A stretch of DNA of 64,000 bases from Alcanivorax sp. 1008 (GCF_020667895.1 NZ_JAFMPS010000012.1:33793-97792), one strand, 5' to 3'. Shown: positions 48,383 to 57,757, counted from the first letter of the stretch. Numbers and translations are program-made. Notes: generated by a model from the sequence alone, not told the origin.

Positions 48383-50362
48383 ATGAGTATATTGCTGCGT
48401 CTGGGATGTTTTTCAGTGCTGGTTCTGATGCTGGCTGCTTGTAATGAAAGGGAAGGTGCTGAGACGATTGCCAGTGCTGAGCGAGCGGTGGAGGTGCCCG
48501 ATAATTTCTTGCGCTATCTGAATGACCAGCAAGGCGCCGTGCTCAGTACTGACTGGAGTGCAGCTTACTATCGGGCGGTGGACCCGATCAGTAACAGAAC
48601 AACATTGCAGGACTGGAAAGCCGCCAACCAGTTTGGGCAGTGTGATGAAGAGGTTCATGTGGTGTTTCGCGACGCCAAGGACCTTGGTTATGGACGTAAT
48701 ATGCGCGGTTGTCGCCATGCGGATGGTCGAGTGGCCATATTCGTTGATAACTATGTGGTGCGAGTTCAGCCAAGTGATCCTTCCAACTATGGCCCGATCA
48801 ATGTGGAAGCTGCTATCAGCGAAGACCGGCATCATAAGCAGGGCACCAATGCCATTGAGTTCACGCCAATTGATCCCACGGACCCTGACTCAGACAAAGT
48901 TGCCAAGTTTTTTACATTTGACCAGAACGGTCTGCGCAGTGTGCAGGCGGATCTTGATGGTCGTGGTAACAAGCCCATGCCACAGCCATGCCTGCTGTGT
49001 CACGGCGCAACTCTGGCGGCATGGGACAGCGCGGCGATTGTTGCCAGCCTGGCTCCATGGGCGGAGCCAGGTGTTGAGGAAACTCTCAAGTCAGCGAAGC
49101 TGAATCTGCTAGAGCTGGAAAGTTTTGACTACTCTCCTTATGTGAGTCGTTATTCCCGCTCGCAGCAGGAAGAGCCGTTGAGGTTATTGAATCGTTTTAT
49201 TCTGGATACTTACCAGCAGTCTGCAGCCCGTCCATTGGCAGACCCTGGTCATTGGTCGGCGGATTTTGCCGTTGAGGTTGCCAGTAAGCGTTATCTCGAT
49301 CAGCCAGAGTTGCTTGGTCAGGTCTATCAGGACGACTCGGTTCCCTGTGGCTGGAGGGTTAACCCTTCCATTGATGCAGACTGTGTCGGCTCCGTTGATC
49401 TGCCATCGGAGCCCCGTCAGGAAGGCGTTGATCTGCTATACAAGCGTGTCGTGGAACCTAACTGTATTGGCTGTCACTCAGTGCGTGGCTCCAGTGCGGG
49501 TGAGCGTCAAGGTGGTGACGGTAATGCGATTAATTTTAGCAACTATGAAAAATTTATCGGTTATAGCGACTTGATTGTAGATTATGTCTATCACCGGGGA
49601 GTGATGCCGCTGTCTCTGCGAAACTATGAGAAGTTTTGGGCTGATCGGTGCGATGGTGCGCCGGCACTGCTGGCTTCGTTCCTGCCGGAGTTTGACCGTT
49701 ATGATGAGCAGGCTTGCGTAATCACACCGGGGCTGCCGGTGGCCAAGCCTGGGGCCAGTCGTCCGGTTGATACTCCGGTGCTGCTTGATGCCTCAGGCAG
49801 TCTTTTTGCCCGTGACTTTCAGTGGCAGGTGTTGTCTCTGGCGGACCCATCCGCAGTGGTTAGTCTGTCTAGCCCCAGCTCCTCTGTAACCCAGTTCGAT
49901 GCGAGTCATGAAGGGGACTATGTGCTTCGCCTTACGGTCAGCAACCTGCGTGGCAGTCATAGTGAGGATGTTACGTTGACCGTGGATAACAGCTTGAGCC
50001 CTGCGCCGTCACAACTGACTTTTGCGGATCATGTTCTGCCGGTATTACGCGATATCAGCTATCCTGGGCGGGTGCAGCGCTGTACCGACTGCCACAGCGC
50101 TACTGCGCAGCTCGGTGGCGCCTATGCGGGCATCCCTGTGGTTTATGATGTGGATGCCACTGTTTACGCGGAGGTGATAGAGCGCGTTGATCTGGACGAT
50201 CCTGAGAACAGCCTGCTGCTGCGCAAGCCGACCCGTGACCAGCACGGAGGCGGCATGCTGATCGATCGTAGCAGCGCGGACGGCATGGCGCTGTATCAGA
50301 TGTTAATCAACTGGATTAGAAATGGAGCAGATTGCGGCGCAGATCCTCTGATCTGCGGTTAA
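48383..50362 (+). CDS. Tri-haem c-type cytochrome lipoprotein with PKD-like domain
   Basis: The 659-residue protein has a lipoprotein signal peptide with lipobox LAAC (Cys20) and three CxxCH haem sites: PCLLCH (about 206-211), NCIGCH (about 367-372) and RCTDCH (about 565-570). A likely methionine ligand (GVMPLS) follows the second. Between the second and third lies an Ig/PKD-like domain (VLLDASGSLFARDFQW...). It should be anchored to a membrane and matured by the Ccm system. No enzyme family is recognised. It is the last gene of the surface-protein/barrel/cytochrome run. Confidence 0.85.
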   Translation: MSILLRLGCFSVLVLMLAACNEREGAETIASAERAVEVPDNFLRYLNDQQGAVLSTDWSAAYYRAVDPISNRTTLQDWKAANQFGQCDEEVHVVFRDAKDLGYGRNMRGCRHADGRVAIFVDNYVVRVQPSDPSNYGPINVEAAISEDRHHKQGTNAIEFTPIDPTDPDSDKVAKFFTFDQNGLRSVQADLDGRGNKPMPQPCLLCHGATLAAWDSAAIVASLAPWAEPGVEETLKSAKLNLLELESFDYSPYVSRYSRSQQEEPLRLLNRFILDTYQQSAARPLADPGHWSADFAVEVASKRYLDQPELLGQVYQDDSVPCGWRVNPSIDADCVGSVDLPSEPRQEGVDLLYKRVVEPNCIGCHSVRGSSAGERQGGDGNAINFSNYEKFIGYSDLIVDYVYHRGVMPLSLRNYEKFWADRCDGAPALLASFLPEFDRYDEQACVITPGLPVAKPGASRPVDTPVLLDASGSLFARDFQWQVLSLADPSAVVSLSSPSSSVTQFDASHEGDYVLRLTVSNLRGSHSEDVTLTVDNSLSPAPSQLTFADHVLPVLRDISYPGRVQRCTDCHSATAQLGGAYAGIPVVYDVDATVYAEVIERVDLDDPENSLLLRKPTRDQHGGGMLIDRSSADGMALYQMLINWIRNGADCGADPLICG

Positions 50363-50379
50363 CCATTTAGCAGTAATTG

Positions 50380-52584
50380 TTATTTACTGGTGTGGGTAAA
50401 CACACCATCCCAGTCGATATCCGGTGGGTCTTCTTTGAAGTGAGCGATGCGCTCCAGATAGACCTGATAGATTTTACGGTCTGGTTCTTCTTCGGCCAGT
50501 TTTAGCAAGGACTGCTCCGCGGTGCTCCAGCGCTGCTCGCGATATTCCGACAGCGCACTATGGAAACGCTCCAGCCGATGCAGGGTTTCCTCCGATTGCT
50601 CGCTGGTGGCACCCAGCGGTTCGAAAATCACCACCGGTTCGTCTTTGCCTTTGACTTTTACTCTGTCCAATTCAAGGAAGCAGTAGTCAGGGACTTTGGC
50701 GCGAGTAAATTCACTGACAATAATATTGACGCCATATTGCTTGGTTAGCCCTTCCAGCCGTGAGCCCAGATTCACCGCGTCACCCATAACCGTATAGGCC
50801 ATGCGGAATTCCGAACCCATGTTGCCGACACTCATCAGGCCACTGTTGAGGCCCACGCCGATATTGATCTCTGGCCAGCCTTTTTCCCGGAAGCGTTGGT
50901 TAATGCCCGGAAGAGCCTTGACCATTTCCAGTCCAGCCTCCAGAGCATGGCGGGCATTGTCTGGATCTTCTAGAGGGGCGCCCCAGAAGGCCATGATTGC
51001 GTCGCCCATATATTTATCGATGGTGCCGCGATGATGATGGATGACATGGGTCATTGGCGTCAGCATTTCGTTCATCAGCTGGGTCAGTGCTTGTGGCTCC
51101 AGCCCTTCGGAAATGGTGGTAAAGCCGCGTACATCCGAAAATAAAACGGTCATGTCCCGGCTTTCACCGCTGACGCTGATTTTCTCGGGGCTCTCGGCCA
51201 TTTCTTCCACTAGCTCAGGTGGGATGTACTGGCCGAACAGTTTTGCCAGCATGCGCTTGTCGCGCGCCTCAACAAAGAAACCCCATAGAGTCTGGAAAAC
51301 GAAGATAAACAGAATCAAACCCACCGGTGAGGCCAGTGGCAATACCAAGCCGCTATTCCATGCGTATAAGTTGCCCCCGACAACGGCAGCCAGTGCCCCC
51401 ATTGTCACCAGCAGACTGCGCATCGGTTCGAGGCGAGCATTAATCACGCCCAGTACAACGCTGATGGTCAGAAGCAGGAAAAACTCAACCGCGATGATCC
51501 AGCCTGGCTGGCGCTTGATGTTGTTATCCAGCAGGCCGGCAATCAGGTTAGCGTGTACCTCAACACCCGGATAGGTGGTCTCCAGTGGCGTGGTCCGCTG
51601 GTCCTTCAGGCCAGGGGCAGAGCTACCAACCAATACTATTCTGCCGCGCAGTTGTTCTTGCGGAATTTTCTTTTCCAGAATGTCGCTGATGGAGTAGTAC
51701 GGGAAGCTGTTGGCGCCGCCACGATAGGGCACCAGTACTGTTGCCAGTGGAGCCAGTGGAACAATCTGGTCTCCAAGGCGCAGTGCATCAACAAACGGGT
51801 AATTGCTCTGGGTATCAAGGATCAGCTCGATGGACGGGTCGTTGCCCGATGCCCGCACCATCGACAATGCCAAAGAGCCATATAGCTTGCCTTCAAACTC
51901 CTGCAACAGTGGCACGCGACGGAATACACCATCAATATCAATGGTAGGGTTGTCGAAGAATCCACCACCCCAGGCCGTGCTTTGCAGTACTTCCAGATTG
52001 CCCGAGAACCCATGGGGTTGAGGTAAACCGAGACGGCCAGCGAAGTCCTCTGGCAGCTCCGCCGCAGGTGGTGGCAATACGTTTAACTGGCTGCTCTGGC
52101 CATGGGCAAAGACATAGCCCAGAACGACCTGACGATCACGAAAGCTGTCGGCAAAGCGCTGATCAAAATTGAGGGCAGGGCCCAGGTCCTTCCAGATGCG
52201 CTGGAATTGGCGGTCCGAGCGCAACTCCTTTTCGGCCATGCTACGGAGGGCAGATACGCCCGGGTCCGTATCTGGTTCGGCGAACAGTACGTCATAACCG
52301 AGGCTTTTGACCTGATAGTGGTCGAACATCACGTCCATGAACTGGGCAAGAATGCCTCGATCCCACGGCCAGTGCCCCAGGGCTGCCAGGCTCTTCTCGT
52401 CAATGTCAGCGATAATGATGCGATCATCAACACCACCGGGCACGGTCATCCGTAGCCGTATGTCGTAGGTGGCGCGCTCCAGCGTATCAAGCAGAGGGAT
52501 GCGTGGAAGATAAATGCTATGCAGAACAAATAGCGCGCAAATCAACAGCAGCAGGCTGGTGCGTAGCCACTTTCCCGGTGACAT
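50380..52584 (-). CDS. CHASE2-domain adenylate/guanylate cyclase
   Basis: The 734-residue protein has a membrane helix (about 8-25), a periplasmic CHASE2 sensor (about 30-335), three membrane helices (about 350-440), and a class III cyclase domain (about 470-660) with FSDVRGFTTISEGL (metal aspartate), DAIMAFWGAP (second metal aspartate) and NLGSRLEGL. Metal and transition-state residues look intact, so the enzyme should make cAMP or cGMP. It follows the FecR gene by 15 bases and the pair is a known recurring one. The signal sensed is unknown. Confidence 0.92.
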   Translation of the reverse strand: MSPGKWLRTSLLLLICALFVLHSIYLPRIPLLDTLERATYDIRLRMTVPGGVDDRIIIADIDEKSLAALGHWPWDRGILAQFMDVMFDHYQVKSLGYDVLFAEPDTDPGVSALRSMAEKELRSDRQFQRIWKDLGPALNFDQRFADSFRDRQVVLGYVFAHGQSSQLNVLPPPAAELPEDFAGRLGLPQPHGFSGNLEVLQSTAWGGGFFDNPTIDIDGVFRRVPLLQEFEGKLYGSLALSMVRASGNDPSIELILDTQSNYPFVDALRLGDQIVPLAPLATVLVPYRGGANSFPYYSISDILEKKIPQEQLRGRIVLVGSSAPGLKDQRTTPLETTYPGVEVHANLIAGLLDNNIKRQPGWIIAVEFFLLLTISVVLGVINARLEPMRSLLVTMGALAAVVGGNLYAWNSGLVLPLASPVGLILFIFVFQTLWGFFVEARDKRMLAKLFGQYIPPELVEEMAESPEKISVSGESRDMTVLFSDVRGFTTISEGLEPQALTQLMNEMLTPMTHVIHHHRGTIDKYMGDAIMAFWGAPLEDPDNARHALEAGLEMVKALPGINQRFREKGWPEINIGVGLNSGLMSVGNMGSEFRMAYTVMGDAVNLGSRLEGLTKQYGVNIIVSEFTRAKVPDYCFLELDRVKVKGKDEPVVIFEPLGATSEQSEETLHRLERFHSALSEYREQRWSTAEQSLLKLAEEEPDRKIYQVYLERIAHFKEDPPDIDWDGVFTHTSK

Positions 52585-52599
52585 CGGTACTCCTTACCT

Positions 52600-53328
52600 T
52601 CAGTAGCCTTTACGCGGTGCGGTATAGGACTTTAGCGTTGAGAATGCAGGTTTGCGGCCGACCAGCTGCTCAATCAACATCAGCTCTTCGTCCGTATGAT
52701 TTTTCATGGGGGCCGGGGTGATCAGTTGGCTATAGCCGCCGCCTTTGCCAATGTAGCGTGGCGAATCATGGTGGGTGGCGATCACCTTTTCTTGCTGGCT
52801 CGGGTCCGCGTTGGCGACGATATCGACGTGGCCGTAGCATGTGCAGGCATAGCTCAGGTCGTCTTCGGACTCCACATAAAGTCCGGTGCCACGAATGCCG
52901 ATGGTGGCAGTGCTGGTCTGTACCTGATGGACAGAGCCGCCGGTGCGTGCGCCAAATACGGATAGCAGTTTACCAGTGGCAAGCCTCAGGCTCTCTTCGA
53001 TGTTGTCTTTGCCCTTGAACTGTACCTTGCTGTTGTCACGCAGGATGTGGGCATCAAAGCCGATCACAAATACGACATAACTGCTGCGGCCTGTTTCCAC
53101 CAACGAATTGGCGCTGATGTAGGTGCTTTCATTGGCCAGCTTGCCGTCTACAAACACAGTGCCGCGCATGTCGTAGATGGATTTGCCAGCAATCAGCTGC
53201 TCCGGGATCTTGCCCATGGCATGCACCAGAGCTGGCAGTACTGACGAGCCGGTCACCCCGGCAACAAGGGCAGAACCCATGGTGTAACGCAGAAACTGGC
53301 GGCGGGCTTCAATAATCTGGTCGCTCAT
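52600..53328 (-). CDS. FecR-domain protein with Tat signal
   Basis: The 242-residue protein starts with a twin-arginine motif (ARRQFLRYTMGSALVAG; RR-x-F-L at about 9-13) and a hydrophobic h-region, so it is exported folded to the periplasm. A FecR domain follows (about 55-160: GTVFVDGKLANESTYI, SSYVVFVIG, TATIGIRGTGLYVE). The C-terminal part (about 165-242) has two cysteines in YACTCYGHVDIV and no known fold. It precedes the CHASE2-cyclase gene by 15 bases, suggesting it is the sensor partner or input. Confidence 0.85.
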   Translation of the reverse strand: MSDQIIEARRQFLRYTMGSALVAGVTGSSVLPALVHAMGKIPEQLIAGKSIYDMRGTVFVDGKLANESTYISANSLVETGRSSYVVFVIGFDAHILRDNSKVQFKGKDNIEESLRLATGKLLSVFGARTGGSVHQVQTSTATIGIRGTGLYVESEDDLSYACTCYGHVDIVANADPSQQEKVIATHHDSPRYIGKGGGYSQLITPAPMKNHTDEELMLIEQLVGRKPAFSTLKSYTAPRKGY

Positions 53329-53418
53329 GGCTCTCTCCGTGGAGGCAAGTCCCTGTTATCTGGGTGGGGATACGTGTTTATAGCACAGCGCGGGGGCTGA
53401 TGGGATGGTTACTCCCAT

Positions 53419-54273
53419 TCAGTCTTGTTCATCGGGTCTGTGGGGCAGCTCATGGCCGCAACGGCGGCAGTACTTGGCATCTTCATCGTGTTCATGCAGG
53501 TGGCAGTGACTGCATTCACGCTCGAATCGACGACGCACCATGGCCTGGGAAATCTCGGCGGTGACGATACCGGTGGGTACGGCAATGATGGCATAGCCGG
53601 TCAGCATGGCCAGTGAGGCAATGGCCTGGCCGAGGGGGGTGGATGGTGAGATATCGCCATAACCTACAGTGGTAATGGTAACGATGGCCCAGTAGATACT
53701 ACGCGGAATGCTGGTAAAGCCGTAGGCCGGCCCCTCCACCACATACATAATGCTGCCGAAAATCAACATGACAATCATTACGCTGAACAAGAAGACGCCG
53801 ATTTTTCTGCGTGCCCGGAGCAGGGCGCTGAGTAGAAATCCGGCCTCGTTCATCATTGATACCAGCTTCATCACCCTGAAGAGACGCAGTATGCGCAGGG
53901 CTCTCATGGTCAGCAGGTAGTGCGCGCCGGGAATGAAAAGGCTGATATAGGTGGGCAGGATCGCCAGCAGGTCGACAACGCCAAAGAAGCTACGAGCGTA
54001 ATGGGCGGGACGAGCGCTCACCCAAAGCCGTACCAGATACTCGATAGTGAACAAAATGGTGAAGAACCACTCGATCAGACGTAATTCTCGACCAAAAACT
54101 GCATCGATTGAAGCCACGCTTTCCAGCATAACGGCTACCACGCTGGCTAGAATGGCAATTAGCAATAACTGGTCAAAACGTCGGCCATAAGTAGTGTCCG
54201 TGCCGAAAATAATATGTCGCCAGCGAATGCGCAGACTGTGGGGTTCCTGTTCCATACGGGCCCTGCTAATCAA
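53419..54273 (-). CDS. Six-helix voltage-gated potassium channel with zinc-ribbon tail
   Basis: The 284-residue inner-membrane protein has six membrane segments, an S4-like helix with regularly spaced arginines (TMRALRILRLFRVMK), and the pore loop with selectivity filter TTVGYGD. The C-terminus carries two CxxC pairs (CSHCHLHEHDEDAKYCRRCGHEL), a probable zinc ribbon in the cytosol. It should conduct K+. It lies 90 bases upstream of the FecR gene on the same strand and may or may not share its transcript. Confidence 0.93.
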   Translation of the reverse strand: MISRARMEQEPHSLRIRWRHIIFGTDTTYGRRFDQLLLIAILASVVAVMLESVASIDAVFGRELRLIEWFFTILFTIEYLVRLWVSARPAHYARSFFGVVDLLAILPTYISLFIPGAHYLLTMRALRILRLFRVMKLVSMMNEAGFLLSALLRARRKIGVFLFSVMIVMLIFGSIMYVVEGPAYGFTSIPRSIYWAIVTITTVGYGDISPSTPLGQAIASLAMLTGYAIIAVPTGIVTAEISQAMVRRRFERECSHCHLHEHDEDAKYCRRCGHELPHRPDEQD

Positions 54274-54347
54274 AGATGGCCTGATTGTCGCTTGTCCACA
54301 GGAAAATGACCACTTAGTCTTGGGGCACTTTTTGTATTGGTGACGTT

Positions 54348-55361
54348 ATGCAGCAGTCCCTTGATGACATTACTGAATTTCGTCCCGCCACCAGTTGGCA
54401 GGGACGGCTGGTGGCGAGTGCCATGCGCACGTTCGTCAAGCCGGTGGTGGCTCGGGTGCCTTTTACTCCGAGAGTGATGAAGTTCTCCCAGCTTGGCTTT
54501 GATACGGTCACGCTGGCCTTGCCGGTTCATCCTGATGTGCACATTGCTCCAGCGGATGTGGGCGGCGTGCCTGGCGAGTGGTTAATTGCCGGTCGGGAAG
54601 TGCTTTCTGGCCGTGTGGTGCTGTATCTGCATGGTGGAGGTTACTTCTTCGGTTCCCCCCGGTCCCACCGCTCGGTAACTTGGCGACTGAGTCGTGCCTG
54701 TCGTGCCAGAGTCTTGGCGCTGGACTATCGCCAGCCACCGGACTGGCATTACCCGGCGCCTATGATGGATGCGGTGAGTGCCTACCGGGCGCTACTGGCG
54801 CAGGGCTGCAGGCCGGAAAATATTATCATTGCCGGGGACTCCGCCGGTGGCAATCTCACTCTGGTGACGCTGCTGTCGTTACGCGAGCAGGGGCTGCCGT
54901 TGCCCGCAGCTGCGGTACTGATCAGCCCGTGGGCCGACTTGACCTGCAGTGGTGAAACACTGGTCAGTAATGCGGATGTGGAGCCCATGATTCCCCTCAA
55001 TGCATTGCGTTTTATTTCCTCATCTTATGCGCGGGGCCAGGATCCGGCAGCGCCCATGCTTTCGCCGATTTTTGCCGATTTGAGTGGTTTGCCACCTTTG
55101 ATGATTCAGGTGGGCCGAATTGAAATATTGCTTAGCGATGCTCGGCGTATTGCGCAGCGTGCGCAGGCTTGCGGTGTTACCTGCCGACTTCAGGAGTGGG
55201 ATGGCATGATGCATGTATTTCAGGCTTTGGGTGGTTGGCTGCCTGAGGCATCGTTGGCGTTGAGAGAGATCGGTGCTTTTGTTGATGAGCAAATTCGGGC
55301 AGCAGGAGGGGAGGCCAGAATTCGCCAGCGCGCTACCATAGTGACAGGGCTGGGCCATTAA
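54348..55361 (+). CDS. Alpha/beta hydrolase, hormone-sensitive-lipase type
   Basis: The 337-residue enzyme has the HSL oxyanion motif YLHGGGYFFGS (about 92-102), nucleophile GDSAGGN (about 166-172), and a terminal histidine in DGMMHVFQ (about 285-292); the acidic residue is probably in the GRIEILLSDAR region. No signal peptide is evident. It should cleave short- to medium-chain esters. Substrate is unknown. It stands alone, divergent from the channel gene. Confidence 0.92.
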   Translation: MQQSLDDITEFRPATSWQGRLVASAMRTFVKPVVARVPFTPRVMKFSQLGFDTVTLALPVHPDVHIAPADVGGVPGEWLIAGREVLSGRVVLYLHGGGYFFGSPRSHRSVTWRLSRACRARVLALDYRQPPDWHYPAPMMDAVSAYRALLAQGCRPENIIIAGDSAGGNLTLVTLLSLREQGLPLPAAAVLISPWADLTCSGETLVSNADVEPMIPLNALRFISSSYARGQDPAAPMLSPIFADLSGLPPLMIQVGRIEILLSDARRIAQRAQACGVTCRLQEWDGMMHVFQALGGWLPEASLALREIGAFVDEQIRAAGGEARIRQRATIVTGLGH

Positions 55362-55364
55362 AAG

Positions 55365-55389
55365 CAGGGAGCGGCCGAAGCCGCCCCTG
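55365..55389. terminator. Terminator between convergent hydrolase and DAHP synthase genes
   Basis: CAGGG..GCGGC, loop CGAA, GCCGC..CCCTG with a two-base internal mismatch; A-rich before and T-rich after. Serves both strands. Confidence 0.7.
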
Positions 55390-55394
55390 TTTAA

Positions 55395-56468
55395 TCAATT
55401 GTTGCGAGAGGGCAGAACATCGCGCAGTTTGGCCGCCATATCGCGGATCGACTGCTCGGTAACATCCCAACCAATACAGCCATCGGTAACCGATACGCCG
55501 TACTCCAGCTTTTCCAGATCCGCCGGAATTTTCTGATTGCCGAACTTCAGGTGTGATTCCACCATCATGCCGACAATGGACTTATTGCCTTCCAGAATCT
55601 GGTTGGTGACATTCTCCATTACCAGAGTCTGCAGCGCCGGATCCTTGTTCGAGTTGGCATGGCTGGCATCGACCATGATGTTGGTGGACACGCCGGCCTT
55701 GGTCAGCTCTTTCTCGGCAATGGCAACTGACACTGAATCATAGTTCGGCTTGCCGCCACCGCCGCGCAGCACCACGTGACCATACTGGTTGCCACGGGTC
55801 TCGGTGATTGCCACCTTGCCATCGCTGTCGATGCCGAGGAATCGGTGCGGGCTGCGCACGCTGAGCATGGCGTTGATGGCTACTTCCAGACCGCCATCGG
55901 TGCCGTTTTTGAAGCCAACCGGGCTGGACAGACCGGAGGACATTTCCCGGTGGGTCTGCGATTCGGTGGTGCGCGCGCCGATGGCCGACCAGGTGATCAG
56001 GTCCTGCATGTACTGCGGAGTGATCGGATCAAGTGCTTCAGTGGCGGTGGGTAGGCCCAGCTCCGCCATGTCGAGCAGCAGGCGGCGGGCAATATGCAGG
56101 CCGTCCTCAATCTTGAAGCTGTCGTTCATGTAAGGGTCATTAATCAGGCCCTTCCAGCCCACCGTGGTGCGGGGCTTTTCGAAATAGACCCGCAACACCA
56201 GCACGATGGTGTCGCTGACTTCTTCTGCCAGCACTTTCAGCCTCTCGGCATACTCATGCGCAGCCTTGACGTCATGGATCGAGCAGGGGCCAATAACCAG
56301 AAAGATGCGGTGGTCCTTGCGATCCAGAATATTACGAACCACTTCACGACCTTTGGCTACGGTGTCGCAGGCCTTGTCGGTGAGTGGCAGCTTGGCCTTC
56401 AGCTCGCGCGGGGTGATCAGCGGGGTCTGTGCGGCGATATTGAGATCTTCTACCTGAATTTGAGTCAT
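55395..56468 (-). CDS. 3-deoxy-7-phosphoheptulonate synthase, class I
   Basis: The 357-residue enzyme matches the AroF/AroG/AroH class: VIGPCSIHDVKAA, RVYFEKPRTTVGWKGLINDPYM, ESQTHREMSSGLSSPVGFKNGTDG, and VDASHANSNKDP with metal ligands. It makes DAHP from phosphoenolpyruvate and erythrose 4-phosphate, the first step to aromatic amino acids. The frame is open further upstream, but the ATG at 56468 gives the family N-terminus. Which amino acid inhibits it cannot be told reliably, so no AroF/G/H letter is given. Confidence 0.94.
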   Translation of the reverse strand: MTQIQVEDLNIAAQTPLITPRELKAKLPLTDKACDTVAKGREVVRNILDRKDHRIFLVIGPCSIHDVKAAHEYAERLKVLAEEVSDTIVLVLRVYFEKPRTTVGWKGLINDPYMNDSFKIEDGLHIARRLLLDMAELGLPTATEALDPITPQYMQDLITWSAIGARTTESQTHREMSSGLSSPVGFKNGTDGGLEVAINAMLSVRSPHRFLGIDSDGKVAITETRGNQYGHVVLRGGGGKPNYDSVSVAIAEKELTKAGVSTNIMVDASHANSNKDPALQTLVMENVTNQILEGNKSIVGMMVESHLKFGNQKIPADLEKLEYGVSVTDGCIGWDVTEQSIRDMAAKLRDVLPSRNN

Positions 56469-56618
56469 GGTCTCGGCTTTCGTGGCTTGCCTGAATGAGT
56501 TGGGCAGTCTAGCGGAATCAAAAGGTTGAAGGAACATGGGGGGAGGAGATGGGGGTGATAGTGGTTTTCTATCCCTGCCTCGCCTCCTGCTACTTGCAGA
56601 AATCTATAGCTTTACCGA

Positions 56619-57323
56619 CTATATCTGGCCAGCAAGAAGCTCCTCAACCAGCTTCGGCACTTCGACGGTGGCGGGTCCCACGCGGTGTTCATGGAACGCA
56701 TCGCTGATCATGCTGCCCTCAAGATTCACCTCAATGCAGCGCGCTCCCACCTGACCAGCCAGGCGGACAAAGCCTGCAGCGGGGTAGACGTTTCCTGAAG
56801 TGCCGATGCTGATAAACATCTGGCAGTTCACCAGAGCAGACTCAATATGCTCCATATGCAGGGGGATTTCACCAAACCAGACCACATCGGGGCGCAAAAC
56901 CCCTGGCGGTTGGCAGCAATCGCAAGGCTCGGCGGTGGCAACATCGTCAGTCCAGCGCCTCCGTTTATGGCTGCGTGTGCAGAACACACTGAGCAGCTCG
57001 CCGTGCATATGCAGCAGGTTTTTGGAGCCCGCCCGGTCATGCAGGTCATCAATATTCTGTGTCACCAGGGTGACGCTGCCGGGGTATTGCTGCTCCAGCC
57101 GGGCAAGCGCAAGGTGAGCAGCATTGGGCTGGATGTCAGGCTGCTGTAGTTGGCGTCGGCGCTCGTTGTAGAAGCGCTGCACCAGGGCCGGGTCGCGAAC
57201 GAACGCCTCCACTGTGGCCACATCTTCCAGCCGATGGTTCTCCCACAGGCCATCTGCGCCACGGAAGGTGCGGATGCCGGATTCTGCGGAAATACCAGCG
57301 CCGGTCAGGATAACAATATTCAT
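56619..57323 (-). CDS. cobB: NAD-dependent protein deacylase (sirtuin), CobB type
   Basis: The 234-residue enzyme begins MNIVILTGAGISAESGI and has the NAD-binding GAGIS, TQNIDDLH, catalytic histidine in HMHGELLSVFC, PDVVWFGE and IGTSGNVYPAAG. The zinc site has the E. coli CobB form (one cysteine then PCDCC). YNERRRQLQ contains the Tyr and Arg that in SIRT5-like enzymes bind succinyl and malonyl lysine, so it should remove these as well as acetyl groups. A GTG at 57350 is in frame upstream; the ATG at 57323 fits the family and has GGGGG upstream. Confidence 0.93.
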   Translation of the reverse strand: MNIVILTGAGISAESGIRTFRGADGLWENHRLEDVATVEAFVRDPALVQRFYNERRRQLQQPDIQPNAAHLALARLEQQYPGSVTLVTQNIDDLHDRAGSKNLLHMHGELLSVFCTRSHKRRRWTDDVATAEPCDCCQPPGVLRPDVVWFGEIPLHMEHIESALVNCQMFISIGTSGNVYPAAGFVRLAGQVGARCIEVNLEGSMISDAFHEHRVGPATVEVPKLVEELLAGQI

Positions 57324-57373
57324 AGCGACCCCCGATTTCTGTTTCTTCACATATAGCAGGCTATAATGCCGCC

Positions 57374-57745
57374 ATGAGTGACATGATCGTAGCCCAACAG
57401 GAAGTTCTTGATGCAGACGGCCGTCAGGCTACGTTACTGCATTTTCACCGTGGTCAGGTGCTACGCATACTGGCCGACTCCATCGCCCTGTACCGCGATC
57501 GCGCGTCAGTGGACGATCCCCTCGGTAATGGTGTGGTTGGCCATGAGTTGATACCCGCCTCGTTGAAGCTGCAGTTTGAGCCAGATAGCGGCTTTGTCCG
57601 TGAGCAGCGTGCCGGCTTCGTCGGTCTGCATGGTGGTGCGGTGTTGTTTATCCGCCCGGATGGTATCGCCCTGTATGATAACGCGGGCAATGCTCTGCGA
57701 AACCACGACCCCCACTGGTTGATTCCATTCGTTAAAGTCAACTGA
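57374..57745 (+). CDS. Conserved small protein with internal duplication, unknown function
   Basis: The 123-residue soluble protein is not recognised. It seems to be two related halves: DSIALYRDRASVDDPLGN and DGIALYDNAGNALRNHDPHW share an IALY core. TATAAT ends six bases before the ATG, so the message should be leaderless. It precedes the GNAT-nitrilase gene by 12 bases and is divergent from cobB. Confidence 0.75.
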   Translation: MSDMIVAQQEVLDADGRQATLLHFHRGQVLRILADSIALYRDRASVDDPLGNGVVGHELIPASLKLQFEPDSGFVREQRAGFVGLHGGAVLFIRPDGIALYDNAGNALRNHDPHWLIPFVKVN

Positions 57746-57757
57746 ACCGGAGACATA

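Noticed and set aside
42408..50362. Direct equivalence of the cytochrome/barrel trio to the MtrCAB electron conduit
   Set aside because: The barrel is only 297 residues and the haem count is four, too small for an Mtr-like porin-cytochrome complex; the resemblance is only in the type of parts.
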